Below the pieces are notes generated by a model. The model was not told the origin of the DNA. It saw only the letters and a program-made list of their open reading frames with translations, and did not search any database. The position numbers and the translations under genes are program-made. Below, in pieces: positions 1 through 14,600 of a stretch of DNA of 64,000 bases (positions are counted from its first letter, which is position 1; each line of letters begins with the position of its first letter). The DNA comes from Varroa destructor (lineage: Eukaryota > Arthropoda > Arachnida > Mesostigmata > Varroidae), in assembly GCF_002443255.2 (NCBI RefSeq), contig NW_019211457.1, forward strand, positions 35,718,105 through 35,782,104, in the 5' to 3' direction.

Positions 1-826
1 TCAGCTTGAAGCAAGTACTCTTTGATAGTGTTTTCCACGCTTGTAACAGACCGTATACACAAAGTAGTGCAAATAAAATTATTTGCAAAAAAAATAACAC
101 TTACAGCGTAATAGTCACTTAATAACATAGCCTACACTTTTTCATGTTAATTGACAAAGCAACGATCGAACCCCTTCGCAGCGGATATCAATTATACTGT
201 AGTTCATAATACTATCTTACATATTTTAGATTACGTATCAATTTATTTAGTAGATTCACTTGAAGACTCGGTCATTTTTTCTCACCTTTGTTGCTATAAG
301 CTCTATGCAAGGGGATGTTACGGTGCTCCATTCACAGTCATTATGATTTTTGTCTATCGAATTAATTCTAGATGCGTAACGGATGAGCAGGACTCATAAC
401 CTTCGTATTTAAAGAATATTCAGTTTTCAACTTGAATTGAACAAGCGGCACTTTTCCCACTTGAGCTATCACCACTAACGCAGTCGGGGATACCCTTCGA
501 GTTTTACATTGCGTTCTTGTCGGCCACCAAACGTCTACTTTCGTCCATCTCAAGTTAGTGTTAGAATCACAGAGGAAAACACGAGTATCTCAGGGCGTCC
601 GACTAGCAAAGACTTGCGACTTGCGATCTTCACTATTTTGATTAGTTGAGTGATTCACGACTGTTTTCGGTTGCGGCATCGAAACGGGCCATCCTAGTTT
701 AAAAAAAACAATAGGCTTTTAAATATTGGGTAAAAAAAATGCCGCATTCACTCGGTACCAGACACAATAAATCTCTAATCGTATTACAGCAAATACTCGT
801 CGTTTTGATTGATAACATTCTGCGGT

Positions 827-1159
827 TTATCGATGAAAAACGTCAAGAAGTAGTTTTCGCACCTCCTCCATTAAAGTTAAATCGACATCATTAAGGGAGT
901 TCCGCAGATACCGAAACAGGTCATACCTGAATGGTGCGAGATCTGGGCTATACAGTGGATACATTAAAATTCCCCATACAAGTTTCCTTAATTTCTCCCA
1001 AAGAGCTGAAGGCATATGTTTAGGCAGATTTGGACAATGGGAACCGACGCCTCTTGCGTTCACTAGTTCGGGTCGAGCTTTTTTATGGCTTGTTGTAATC
1101 TTGCTAGGACAGAAATCCAAATATCGTTCTTTCAGGCGACGGAAACTTACAACGCACAT
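827..1159 (-). mobile_element. Degenerate mariner (Tc1/mariner superfamily) transposase C-terminal fragment
   Basis: The minus strand has an open stretch of about 110 codons ending in a reading that matches the C-terminal part of mariner transposases: a KARPELVNARGV-like segment, then the hallmark YSPDLAP followed by a Y-x-LF and NSLN block, and a short tail ending HR-stop. In active elements the third catalytic aspartate sits just after YSPDLAP (usually S-D-Y); here that place reads F-R-Y, so the catalytic acid is lost. The region between the RPEL block and YSPDLAP, where the DNARPH-type motif should be, is scrambled. I could not follow the N-terminal half or find terminal inverted repeats, so this is a dead, truncated copy. 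Family recognition is from memory of the motif; the substitution is visible directly. Confidence 0.75.
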
Positions 1160-2521
1160 GTCCTCACAAAATTATTAAACGCATAACGTCGCCTCGATGT
1201 GGGCTTCGTCACAAATTGCAGAAAACTTTTTTTTGCGCATCAGTGTACTCCACTGTCATCAACCGTGATCGGTCACTTTAGAAACGGCCTGATTTCGTAG
1301 CGTTCTTATAAAGTTTATAGAAGTACGGCCGAGTGAATTGTTTTCGTGTGGTATTTAGGCATCAGGCTTTCTTTTTCTTAGCCAGTTTTCCCCAGATGGT
1401 TAAACACTGTTTGGTTAATGTTGATAGAGGATAGTCCGTTGGCGATATTATGGCTACCCATATGTTAATACTGCTGAAATTTCATAACTTTTCTCCGTAA
1501 TTAGTGGATCAATGTGAAGAGCATCTTTCACATTGAAATTTCTAGAACAAAAACGACAGAGCTGTGGTTGGGCCATTTTTTCCGGTAACGCGTCTTGATT
1601 ATAAACAACCCACATTATGGGCCTGGGCAGCATTTGTGTTTTCATCGTGACAAAGAATAGTCAAATATTTTTATAGAAATTTCACGAATCGTCAGGGAAA
1701 TCTAGTCTGAATAAAGGCGTCTCAACACACATGCTGCTAGTATTAAATCTCAGCTTTTGAATAACACCAACGCTGACGTGGTTTATATTGTCTGAGATAT
1801 GTGACTTCTAAATAATTTAGCTTTGAAAACAGTCGGCAAACCAAGGTTATATATTCACTGATTTGAGGCCATTGACCATAGTCATCGTCGCAGTCATGCG
1901 CCATTTTGACGACTGACATAAACGAGCCTTTGCATTGGACTGGAGAAAATAGAAACGCTTCAGAGTTTCAGCGAAGATCGAATTAGAAATTTGGCCATTT
2001 CTACTCCCCTGAAATATATAGGATATGAGTTTTTTTTCTGTCCTATTGTTGTAAGGACATAAATGAAAGTGGGCGATCGTTCAAACGTCACGTTTAAACA
2101 ATTTCTCCTCGTCGACAAATTTACGATGCTAGCAAGAACAATGCATCCGCATTTTTGATGCGTGACGGACGTATTATATATGTTCTTGTTTGAAATTGTA
2201 TTGCACTGCATAATAATTATATTCGGTTGCGAAGTAGTTCTTCAGCTAGGAAAAACGCATTAACCTGTTAGCCTACACATTTTCATAATGGCAATACAAT
2301 AATTTAACAGTGCAACAATCAGCTAAACAAGCGGTAACGATGCCGTGCGGCATTGCTATAGGGATTCAAGTGCCCTCGGAACGTTTACAGTCATCACAAG
2401 TGATCACTGCTTTGATGTTTTCAGTTCTGCAAAGCCACACCCCGTACATTCATCAAACGTTTCCCCGCTATTGGGCAAAGAAAGAAAAAGATCAGTGCCA
2501 CGAATTTCGGTTATTTTTCGG
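1160..2521. other. Intergenic stretch downstream of klhl8
   Basis: This stretch lies between the mariner relic and the stop codon of the kelch-like gene. It should contain the 3' UTR of that gene on its right side. I see no canonical AATAAA on the minus strand close to the stop, and no convincing coding exon on either strand. Confidence 0.4.
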
Positions 2522-2660
2522 TCAGCAAGAGTTTTCGAGTTCGGCAGTCAGTTCCGCGTTTAAGTGTCTGTTCTTGTAGATCAGCTGAAGCAGCGATCCG
2601 GCGCAATGGGTCACTCCGGCGCCAGCCCGTTTTTTACAAATCTGATGAGCAAATGACCAC
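2522..2660 (-). CDS. klhl8: klhl8 exon 12: end of kelch repeat 6 and C terminus
   Basis: Acceptor GGTTCTCGCAG. The first base completes Lys, then W-S-F-A-H-Q leads into K-K-R-A-G-A-G-V, matching the RAGAGV signature near the KLHL8 C terminus. The reading ends E-L-E-N-S-C and TGA at 2524-2522. The tail after RAGAGV is about 30 residues. Confidence 0.88.
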
Positions 2661-5600
2661 CTGCGAGAACCGCAAATAAATTAAAGCCAATCATTAGAGT
2701 AAGTTTCATTCAGGCGCAGCAACGCTGCCAGATCATAACAGGACCTCCCCAGTATACTGTTGAAGTACCGGAAACAACTCTCTTCCATATGTATCTATCG
2801 TTGCCTTACGGAATAAATTCATCGTGATAATTTCACGCAGGCTCGATTCTAGTGCGAACGTCTAATGAACGTCCACGACATATAAGGACGCTCACTTATT
2901 TTGAATAGGATCGTAGATTTCGACAGAATCGAGGTACTTCGTTCCATCATGACCGCCGACAGCGTAAACACGATTGGCTAGGGAAGCCCCGCCAACTCCT
3001 CCTCTCGCGACGCACATTGGCGATACCTGCGTTATTTAACACGAACCAGGAATACGTAAGTTAGAAAAGACAATTCCAGAGTTGCTTGGCAAAAGATATC
3101 ACTATTAGGTAATGCGAACTGGATGCCTTTTAACGAACCTTTTAGTACTCGCAGGTGTTGCAACGATAACATGATCATCTACCGCTACGGCAAAGCAGAC
3201 TCTACACATAATAAGCGTTTGCTCGAAAGCTCTATGCAGACGGGCTGCTCGCCTCAGACAATTAAATTACTTAAAATGGGCTCAGTTGACTTTCGGGAAT
3301 CCTTCCTTTATTTAGAGCTCAAGCTTCATTTTGTGTTGAAACTCCATGTTGAAAATATATTGCATTCTGTATTTCATTTGTGTGTTTTTGTCGCCTACAA
3401 ACAATCTACTTAGCACAAACATGGTTAGTGAACAAAAACTAGCTAACAAAAAGTAACTTTTTCCTTTATTCTTTTCCAAGCCTAAAAAACAAGGAAATGT
3501 ATGGCCCGAGCTCAGTGCCACTACCCATAATAAAGGAGTAGCCTACCTGTGTCCATTCGTCGCGTTCCAAATCATATAATTCGGCAGATCTTAAAGGTAC
3601 GTTGTTGTCAAATCCCCCTAATGCGTAAATCGCAAAGCCAAAAGCAGTTTCGATTATATTGGAATATTGCATTGAATAAAATTAGACTCACTGTCGAAAC
3701 AATGATTACTTGAGATTACTACAAACGTTTCGTTTATCGTATACAAGGCAGAGATAATGCAACTTACCAAACACGTAGATATATTTGTCGACGAGGCCAA
3801 CGACGGCAGCAGCTCCGGCGCGTCGATGCTTCATTGAGGCAATATAGGTCCATCGATCAAGATGTGGATCATATTTCTCGCATGTAGACAGTGAGGTCTG
3901 TCCTACGTTTCCTCCAAACGCATACATCGTGCCCTGAACAAAAGAAAGCACGCCAAACTGCACCTCTTGCGATAGTAGCGTTGTTATACTAAAACTATCG
4001 GAAAGCGTACATATATCATTATCAGACGCGAATATGTCGCCAAGTAATCAGTCAATCTCAGACTCTCGTTTGTTTATTATTCAAGTGTATGATCAGAAAA
4101 ACGCTTGTAGCTACCTGTACAGCCACAACAGCGACACCTCCTCGAGGCGTGAGCATCGGAGCGACGGAGGTCCACGAATCATTCATGATGTCGTAGCGTT
4201 CCACTTTGTTAAAAAAATTGATATCGTCTAGACCACCTGTACATATCAACGCGTTACAATGTATATATATATGTATGTATAAATTCTTATAGTTATGAAG
4301 CAAATCTATATGTGAGAAGCAAGTAATAGTTGCTTTATGACAGGCATTCTCGTACTCACGAAAACAATATCAGCTTATTAGGTGAAGTACGTCTGATAAC
4401 GTGCGTATTGTAAGGCAAGTAAGCACTCTTCAATAAAATAGAATATGTATGTTTACGTATCGTACGCAAAACCCGTTACTTAGATATATTAGCGTAGTAA
4501 AAGGGCAGTTAAGGAACACTAGAACATAATTTACTGCAAAAACCGATGCTAGATGTGTCGATGTCTATCACTAAGCATTATTATCATGCCCGTCTGGTAA
4601 GGTCAGCATGCTACCATAATATTGCAATGGTGACTGACCGACAGCATAGATTGGGCCGTGGTCAGCATTCAGAGCGCACACACCGAGCCCTCTACGAGGC
4701 GTCCTCATGGGCGCAAGAGGACGCCACTCATTCAGGTTGGGCGCAAACATCTCACACGAACAGAGGTGACGGTTGTCTTGTTCACAACCACCCACTGCGT
4801 ATACCTTCCCTGTAACAGAAAAGTTGGTTAGCCCTTTACGCCATTCTATCAGATTCTAAATAACAGCTAGCGTACACAATCCGTACACAGTCGTGAGGCA
4901 ATGAAGCTTGTTTTTTTTCTAGTTCGCGTAACTGAATGAAACCTTATTGCATTTGCATTTCTCGATTACGGATAATTCTTTGGTCTCTTTTATCAGCTCA
5001 TTTCTATCTTCTCCTGTGAAACGCTAGATCTCCAATGATTAGTCTAGATTAGGAGCTGCACCATGACTACTGAACATCTTGGCTCTTCGGCCGTTCCTCA
5101 AACGAAATGTTGTCTTCTGACAAAGCAATGAAAGAAAGGTTTGTAAACTCAAAGCATAGCTGTATTTCTTTGCACAAGCTATGAATCTGTTGTATTGACA
5201 GGATTGAGGAGGTGAGTGGAACTCATGGCCGGCACGGCTTCTGGGACGTTATTGAAGAGCTCACAAAGAACATCGGCGACAATTGTTGGTGATACTTTGG
5301 AGGTGGACTGAATGCGGCAGAGACCCAACGACCAATGCCTAAATGAAACAGCAGTTGACGACCAACAAGGCAAAACTCAGAGAGATTATTGCTACAGCTG
5401 CTAACGGGCGATTGGGAAATTAACACCCATAAACTAATACGACTGAAATCGCTAATGCAACGCTCGGAGACGGTCATGCAATGTATTCAAAAATGATGCA
5501 ATGAATATTGTCAATCAGTCGATTTTCAAATCTTCCAGAAGTTCAACTCATCCTAAGTATCGATCGAAGCACGAGGACGTGCAGGTGTACCTTTCTACAA

Positions 5601-8600
5601 AACTGTGCATAAAGTGTCTCCATTTTTTTGGCAAAAAATTCATGCACTCCTTGCTTGAATGTATATGAAATTCTATATATTACAACTCACCGGCCACGCT
5701 GCAAGCGGCAACGTGTCTCCGACGAGTTGTCATGTCCACCCCGCGGAACCAACGATCATCGAGAACGGAATAAAATTCTATGGATGCGCATGGTCCGCCT
5801 GTCGTATCCCTACCACCTATACAAAACAGAATTCCTGCGTAACTCTTGCGCGGCTCAAAGCGATCCGAACTGATTGGAGCTTCACCAGATAGAAGTGATG
5901 CACGCCAGAGTTGATAGTCCTTTGCTTGATCAATAAGATTTCTGTAATGATTTAAGAAGATGTTAACTTTGACTTTCCGGTTGGTGGCAAGTATGACCAA
6001 ATTAAAGTTACTCAATCGGCAACCAACTCTTTAGAAAATATTGCTTTTTAATAATGACAACGCCCATGATTATATTTTAATTAAACGGCTAAGCTTCCTT
6101 TTGAAGAAGAGGTTTGGGATTTTTTGGGAGTAGCTATATCAGACTAAAACGTACGCTAAAATTATAGCTACCTCGCTATACAAATAGGCCAAAGATTGCA
6201 CGTGAGTTTCGTTTTTACGCGTTTGTACGCGTTTTTACATCTTGGTAGTGCAATAATTTACGGGTACCTACATAGAAGCATTATTTAAGATATTAACAAT
6301 TAGACTGAATAGATTCCCAGAGAAGGGGGATAATTTTGATATTCTGAACATCTCAACAAGATATTCTCAACAAGGCGGAGGGATTCGGAGTACCTTCGCC
6401 AAGGAATTTACTTTATCTGGCGCAGTGGGGACACTTGACTGAGGTAATCCCAGCCCATCTACTTGTCAGCACATGCCAGTCTTTTCTATTAACCCGTAAT
6501 ACTATTAGGTTGGATACCAAGTTCTCCTGGTTCTTTCATTGAACGATAAACACAACATTTTCAATTCCTGTACCAGAAAGCTATTATGTGATTCATTCTT
6601 CGTCATTACTTAGCACTTTCCTTCATATCTCTATCATATAGTATATGCCTTCTCGTTGGAAGGTAGCTGGTTTTGTCTCACAGAAGTCTACGCTTTGAGT
6701 TGAGCTATAGATTTGCATGAAAGCTAGGACCACGAAGGTATTGCATCGGATATTTTTCATATCCGATTAAAATTCGTCGGCATTAAGCCCGGAGAGAGTG
6801 TAACAAATCTTCCTGTTCAAATCCACGAGGGCACCTTTGGCGATACTTGTCGTAAGTCGCCTTGCATTGTTATCGAACGGGGTGACCTCAGCTCATCTCG
6901 GGGATCTTTTTCTTTTGGATAGCCCGGTTGACGGTCAAATAAATATTCCGATTAACCGTCTGGTACATACATAGGAAGCAATTCCCAACAAATCAAGCCC
7001 TTGCTGTTCCACTGCACGAGACGCATAATTTTTTTTGATGAATATCTGGTTAGACTCTCGAAGGACCTCTTTTGTAGACAGGAATCCCACTCTGGCTCTT
7101 GTAAACGTAGAGACATCCCTTTTAATTACTGGAGATAACTCTGTGCAGTGTTCGGTTATTGTGGCCACGTAATGCTCGACATCAAGTGAAGTGCAAGGAA
7201 ACGTAATTCCTTGTTGGATATAGAGATTTCATGAAGTAGCCAAGGTCCAAGTTTCTGTGTATGCCAAAGGATTTGACGCGGCTAACGATGGTCTTCTAAC
7301 TGCAAACTATTTAGTCGGCCAATTGTTTGCCGGCCGTCTTTTTTCAGAAGTGCTTTTAGATGGTCATCCAAAGCAAAGGGCGTCCTCTAAATGCGAGATG
7401 CCCTTTTCGACCTTAGTCAACCACTTCCGAACGGTTCGTTCAGCGATAGCGCCATTATAAAGTACCGGGTCGACCAAGTACATAGTACAGGAACTATCTA
7501 TTCGGGTTGGTTCAGAATAAAATGTAAAAGAGGAATTAATAGTTGGTAGGTATTGGCGTAAGCAAGTCTAATTGTCGGCGACTTGTTTCGGCCATTTTAG
7601 TTTGTATGAAATAGGCTTTGTCCTGGTAATGTCCGATCACACGTAGGTAGTGTTACAGGAAGAAGATACACAATTATCAAATTTTCTATTGTGTATTACC
7701 CTGCTATTGTTTTCTTTGCTACTAATCTCTAAAAGTGTTTGATAGTATATTTATATAAGATAGCAATAAACGTATACAATCCTTGTGCTATATAGCACCG
7801 GTATAATAAAATACGAAGAAAAATTCACCTAATTCAAACTAAAAGACAAGTCGAAGGACTAGTTATTTACTTTCTAAGGGTTTCGACTTGCGTCAACCTG
7901 CCTGCAATCGATGTTATCATAGAAGTCGTAGAGGACCGTGTTACGTAGGTAGCACGGCGGAAGCAGTGGTAATCGGATTTTCGATAGGAGCCGAGCGACG
8001 AGTCGTTGATCAGAGCTACGGCCACCAACTGATAGCCATTTCAAAACACATTCATACACCTGTAAAGACAGACAGGCCAGATGTCACACCCTACGAAATA
8101 CCAAGAAACAATCTAATAGGGTTGGTTCTTTTCTAATAGAACCAGCAAAAGAACGTCGGGACTCGTTGCCTTTCCCGATTTACATTGGAGTGAGGATTTT
8201 TTGGTTCTAAATAGGTTCTTCGCGGCCAGTTGTAGAAGCTTTATAGCAAATCGTTCATCTTAATTAAGTATACCTTTAACACTAGCCGCTAATTGTTCGA
8301 TTTTTCTGGACTAACAGTGTGTCGCTACGTGCGGCAATGGAAGCGTTGATCACATTCTACACGTATTTCTTAAAATAGAATTTGAGAAATTTTTCTAGAC
8401 AGGTTGAGTATGACGCAGCGACAAAATACACTAATGTGGATTAATTTTTAACTAATAAGAAGGCCACTACAAAGTTTTTTCTGTCACCAACGACGCCTAT
8501 TTTTATGACAGTTACATTTTCAGATAGTTATGCTGCAGATAAAAGCATATCTAACAAAAGATATTCTTTCAAAAGTTCATCTTGTAGCCCAGATAGCAGC

Positions 8601-11600
8601 GCGCCTTTGTCCGATAGGCATGCTGGTTACTAAGGCTACTAATGATGCACGACGAGATTTCTTTCTCAGTTCTTATAGTCTTACCTGAATCTCACTCTCG
8701 ACACACAGCTTTGAAGATTCGAGCAATTGTTCCAGGACCAGTGCGTCAAGGTTAAAAAACTCCTCCCCTCCGCAAGTAACAATTGCTGGCCAATTGCGTA
8801 ATATAAATCGTTGGACAGCTTCAGATAAACCGTGTAGACCGTGAGCTGCAGCGAAGTGCCATATGCCTTCAAAAAAAAAACGTTCAAAAGTTTACCGCTG
8901 GTGGCAATTCCTTCCTCATCTTCTGCAGTGTTTTAGTGTATCACCAGTATGTGTACACTGGAAGCAGTGATCATATAAGTTCGACTTCGCCTATTGAAAA
9001 ATAACCTTCGATCTGTTTTTGTGCTTATTACTTTTTTTAAAGGGGACGTGTTTCAACCAAAATTGAATGTTAGCCGGATAAATCTGTAACTTGGGTACGG
9101 GAACTTGAAATAGTGGCTTCATGAAGTACAGTAGTTTACAACAACTATATTGTATACAATATTGTATTTATGCTATGTAGACTCTCAAAGAGGAACTTCT
9201 AAGTTGAGATACCCAAATTTATCCACTGTCCATTGCCGCTGTTAATAAATCAGTATATAAATTCCTCTAATGTTTTGTACATCTGGTTGTACTGTTTCCA
9301 AATATCTTAAATAACGAGCTAAATCAAGAAAATGACGTACCGCCCATGGCTTGATTACTACTAGCCAGTGATAAATTTAATCATTACGACAGCTCACAAC
9401 CACAGGTTTCAGGTGCACCTAGAACTAGAGAGCTTTTACGCGGTCTAGGTCAAAGGCAAACATGTACACACTTCATTTCAAGCTAGAAGAGACCGGCAAT
9501 CTGAGGCATAACGATACCACGGATAAAAACTTGCAGCACTTACTGTTTCACCAAATCTTAGCTTCTTCTGCGGCGTCCAAATGGCATTGGGGTGATTACG
9601 AATATACCATTTACGTTCCTGATTAAGTGACTTGTTATGAAAATCCATGGTTTGCTCGCCATTGTTGTTGCATGCTAGTGTCCTTCGTCTCAACGTCATA
9701 TCAAATGCTGCAATCGAACGATTCAGAAGGCATTTGATAGTCCACAGGCTATTTCTCCCAGTCATCGGCCGACACTCTATATAGATCCACGTAACCGATG
9801 ATCCACGTAAAAGTATAACCGGTATTAACTGTACGCGTGGGGGGTGCGTCTTGCGGCATCGTCCGAATCTAGCTGACAGCACCCTCGCCACGCACCGCAC
9901 GGCCTGATCTGAATGTCGGTGCCATAGCTGAGCCCTGAAGCCTTCGGGTTTCCCTAAGTGTGTAGATCCAATCTAGGAGCCTATTGTTTTTAAACCTCTC
10001 TTGCAAGACACCCCGTCAGCCAGTCTGAGCTCGGCACGCCACAATTAAACGGACCAGAGAAAAGCACCGCATTCATAGACAGAGGACACAAATGGCAGCT
10101 ACGTATAGGAGCCAAAACAACTATAGTGTGTGCTCTCTATGGTCGCCCAAAGGCAGAGCTCTCTGAAGAGATGTTTCAGCAACGTTCACGATTGAGTTGT
10201 TTAAAAGGATTCCCGTCTTTTGAATGTGTTGCTTGAAATGCTTCATTCCGAAATACAAACCCGATCGATTTCTGTCCACTCGGAACAATGACTATAAATG
10301 AGAATAGGCAAGCACCTTACCGATTACTTAGACAGAAATGCGTATCAGAAGTGAATACGCTCAATGTTAAGGTGTCTTTCTATTAATCTGTGATATATTT
10401 AATATTTTGCATTGTAAACTTATGATGTCCCTACAATGCATGTTATTGAATTAACTGGATTTTAACTATGCTACCCACTGTAAAAGCTGGGCGAATTCCG
10501 AAACTACATACTGTAACGCGTCTTGATATTAAATAACTCTCTTACACGTTGGTGTAAGAGTACGGCTGCAAAGCCAATGTACACGAGCCGTGCACATGGA
10601 GGCTAACGGAACTTTAGGTCCATGATTTTCACGCACATGATTGCTAGGGGCTTAAAGGGATGCTTCAATGGGTAACGTGTCATTGGGTCGTTCATTATAA
10701 TCCGATCGTGTCATACAGCAACTCAAGCTAGTTGAAAGCAGACCTCCCAGAGACAGGAAAATCTTAGCAGATAGGTAGCTGCTATGATTTGCCGAAGCGT
10801 TGGACTATGGGTTTTTCTCGTCAGATTCTTTGTATCGACAGTCCAAGCTTTACACACTCTTCGCTCGTGATTGTCCTCAGTTACTGAATACCATACACAC
10901 TGACGATCTAACCGATGAACAGACTGGTCAGGTTATTTCTCCGATTGACAACCAGCACACTCGTATGTTTGTACCACCTCCTTCAAACGCTTTCAATGCG
11001 ATAGTACTCGAGTGCAGTCAGATAGCGTTTCACTGTCATGTCAGCGACGTAATATAGATAGGCGCGCAGCAGTTGAAGCAGGCAATTAAGCATGAAGGTA
11101 ATGAGGCTGCGGGATGAGAAGAGTGTCTAATAGACAACCATGATAATAATAATAATGGATGATGTGTACCGGTGCTTATTATATTAGTGACGCGTCTACA
11201 TGCAACATTCACTGGCGCAATGAACATCGGTGCGTTCTCTGGCAAAAAAGACATCGTCTAATGACGATAGCAACAACGGCAGCCATTACCTCTGCTTATT
11301 CCATTCACTGCCATTATCATAACGACCGTTATCATTGTCATGATAATATCCTTCCTTCCTTTCGGTAAGAAGACGCGGCAAATCCGAGGCCCGAATAGAG
11401 AACCGAATTAAACGAGACAAATGAAAAGGAGGGGGCGTAAACAGAATGGAGAGCGATTCGTACTGAGCCATATCTCCGTTACCTCGCTGAGAGCGACACG
11501 CGCGAGACAGTTAAATGAATTCACTATTTCTGTTTGCCGTGTCTAGTCCAACTCATGTTTTCCCTTTGCCTGTCCTTCAGTGAACAAACAGAAACAGGGT

Positions 11601-14600
11601 GTTTAGCATGATTAATAATAGCCAGCGCCTCTTCATAGTATTTAGCAGAAGTCACTCTTCATCTACGGGTAACCAGATGGCTGAATAACAGCATGACATA
11701 TGCCGGATGAGACAACATCGCAGAAAGGTTACCTTTCAAGACTGCCACACCGAAAGTAATTATAGAAGCGTGCCGTAGCAGTAGTGAATCATCGTGATTG
11801 TAGACTGCATTCTCGTATTTGGCATTTGTACTGTTTATATGACATGCAAGGGATAAAGCATCCTGAAAATGCCAGTCTGACAAAGGCAGCAGAGCACCTG
11901 AGCATCGCTTACCTAGACAATTATTATGTGCGAGGATTTTGTCCTTGATATACTGGCAGCATGCAAACTCGAGATTGTCAATTTGAAGTACTGAGGCGGC
12001 GTGTAACAGTGGTTGAATCGTCAAGGGACTGAGACGAATCTGTGATGAATAGGCATACTCGATGATAGCTGCCACTGCGTTTGGATTTAGTTCTTGAATC
12101 TCCACAACCTGAAATACCCACCAGTTGAAAACTAAACGTATGAAAAGTGTACAGAGTGATCTGCTTAAATTTGCAACGTTCTTTTTGCTTTGCTCCTAAA
12201 ATTGTATCTAGACGAAAACAGCTAGCTCAACTTCCCACCTAAACTATGGCTTCAATTGAGGGCCTAAACTATAACATTTAACAGCCACTTTGAAGATGTT
12301 CCATCTCTAATCAATAGACAACTTACGTTTACGAGTCGAGCATGAAACGATACTGAAAACTGTTGACTCAATAAAGTTTAATTCAAGCGCGTTTTACGTG
12401 AGAAACTGAACTTAAATAAATGTTATTCCGGTAGCAGGCCAAAAAATCGTCAAGATACAAAAGTTTAAGATAGTCAAAGAATGCCCAAAATATTGAAGCT
12501 CATTTAGACGACCAAATTGGCAATAGGTACTCCTATCGAAGACGAATGCTGATTTTTGTATCAATGATACGGAATTATCAGAAATTACGTGGAAACAGGA
12601 AATACCTCGTAGCCCATGGATTTGTACACGAGCAAGTGATGGATACAGTTTGAAAAATAAGTTTCTTAGAGGGCTGCCGAGAAAAAGGTAGATGTTGCTT
12701 AAATGGGGAAACGCTACCAATGTTAGCCGGAAGGACATATGCGAAAGACGAGGCTGAATGCGCGCATTCAGTGTTTCCCATAGCAGTGTATTAAAGGTCC
12801 TAAGAGACGGGAACTTTGAGGCCTTCCTAGTCGAGGATCGGTAAAGGGAAAAAGACTATCAAGGATAACGCAATTGTCAATTCTCAAGTTCTTCAGTATA
12901 AATCCTATTAGGCATCTACTTCATGACAGTTTCTCAGTTGTTCTGACACCCGCTTGTAAACTGGAAATCCATAGAGAATGAATGAATGAATGGATGTCCC
13001 CCATGACAAATAACCCCACAAAATTTGTCCAAAGAAGCGCGAAAGATTATTCTGTAAGGTAGCATTGTTTAGTATATGTCTATAGTATGGTAGGTCTACG
13101 TTTAAATGTGGATCAGTAATTGATGAGGATTAATTTAATCATGCCAAATCCGTTGAATGATTTTGGTGACAAAATAGCTACAAGGGTGCTTGCCTGAAAG
13201 AACTTTGCTATAGTGGACAATTCTAAATAATAATAATAATAATAATGATAGGAGTAACAGTAGCAGCTCCTGCTGCAAGCATTTGTGACACAATTAGGCT
13301 CGAACGGTCTGCTTCTAAAGTGTTCATTTTCTATTCCCTTTCCTCCTTTACTGAGATTCTAATCTAAGTGTACAAGTAAAACCGCTGGAGCTCTTCAGCC
13401 CTGATATTTATCTAATTATTGTAAGTAAGGTGTGGGCTATTTCCGTATATACCGATACCATGCGTTTGGATGAAGCAATCAGCTACTGGGAAATGAGAGT
13501 CGTCGCTAAAATGTAACACGCGCGGTAGGAACATGGTGATACGTGAAGTTGATTGATCTAGCGATCCGTGTACGAGTTTTAGGTTGACTGGTCAACGATC
13601 CTCTTGGTAAAGATATTAATAGGCATCAAGAAGATCAAGGGCGAAGCGTGTCACGGCAGCTTCTGGTGACCACTATCTTCCGCGTAAACTAAATCTCAAT
13701 TGGGATCCAGGCGAAGAGGTGCATATGTACAGCGAATAAACTGTATTATCGCTGGGATGGTGGAGGAAGCGATGGTTTTTACTGATTGCGAACTTAGATC
13801 CTCTCACGATCATCGTTTTTCCTATATGTGCAATAGAAGCTGGCGGTAGCTTGAACGGCTAAACGTCTGTCTGAAGGAGACTAAGGGTCGCTGCTTTAGG
13901 TTCACCAGCCATACACATATATGAATTATCAATTTTTAGGAATATGAATCTATCCTACGAATTAGTAAGAAACATGTGTGTCTATTCTAACGGTAAATCG
14001 CAAGCAGAAAAAAGATCGAATACCTTCAAAAGGTGTGTTGCATGCTTCTTTTATTTAGTTCGTTTGTTACCACTAAGTAAACATCTACTCCATCTTTTGT
14101 TCCTAGATTCTTAGCAGTGCTAATTTCTTTGCTTACGTACGTTATGTAGAATTTATGTGTCGTCATCAAGCGGGTACCTCTGAAACCATGATTATACAAA
14201 ACGTTTTGGTGCTTTAAAAGTTTACGCATATCCTAGACTTACCGTCTCAACGGACTCTCGAAGATTTGATGTAAACATAGCGTGGAAATACGGTGAGATG
14301 CAGGCGAGAACGAGACGGTGACACGAAATGTCCCGTGAGTCGGTTCGAAGTATAACGTCACACAGCACCCCCTGTTTGTAAAATCTGCAAGAGGAAGAGT
14401 CGCATGGTGGATACGCATATCAATATGGACATAAAAATAACGATTGAATACTACTTGTGTTTCATAACTGCATTATATCAAATCAAAGAGGTCTTTATTG
14501 ATAGGCTCGTCGAGAAACGACGATTTCTGTCGATAGAACCAATCACAATATTGGCGAATGAAGATCCCAAATCTATCCATCCGTTCTGTTATAGTGCTAA

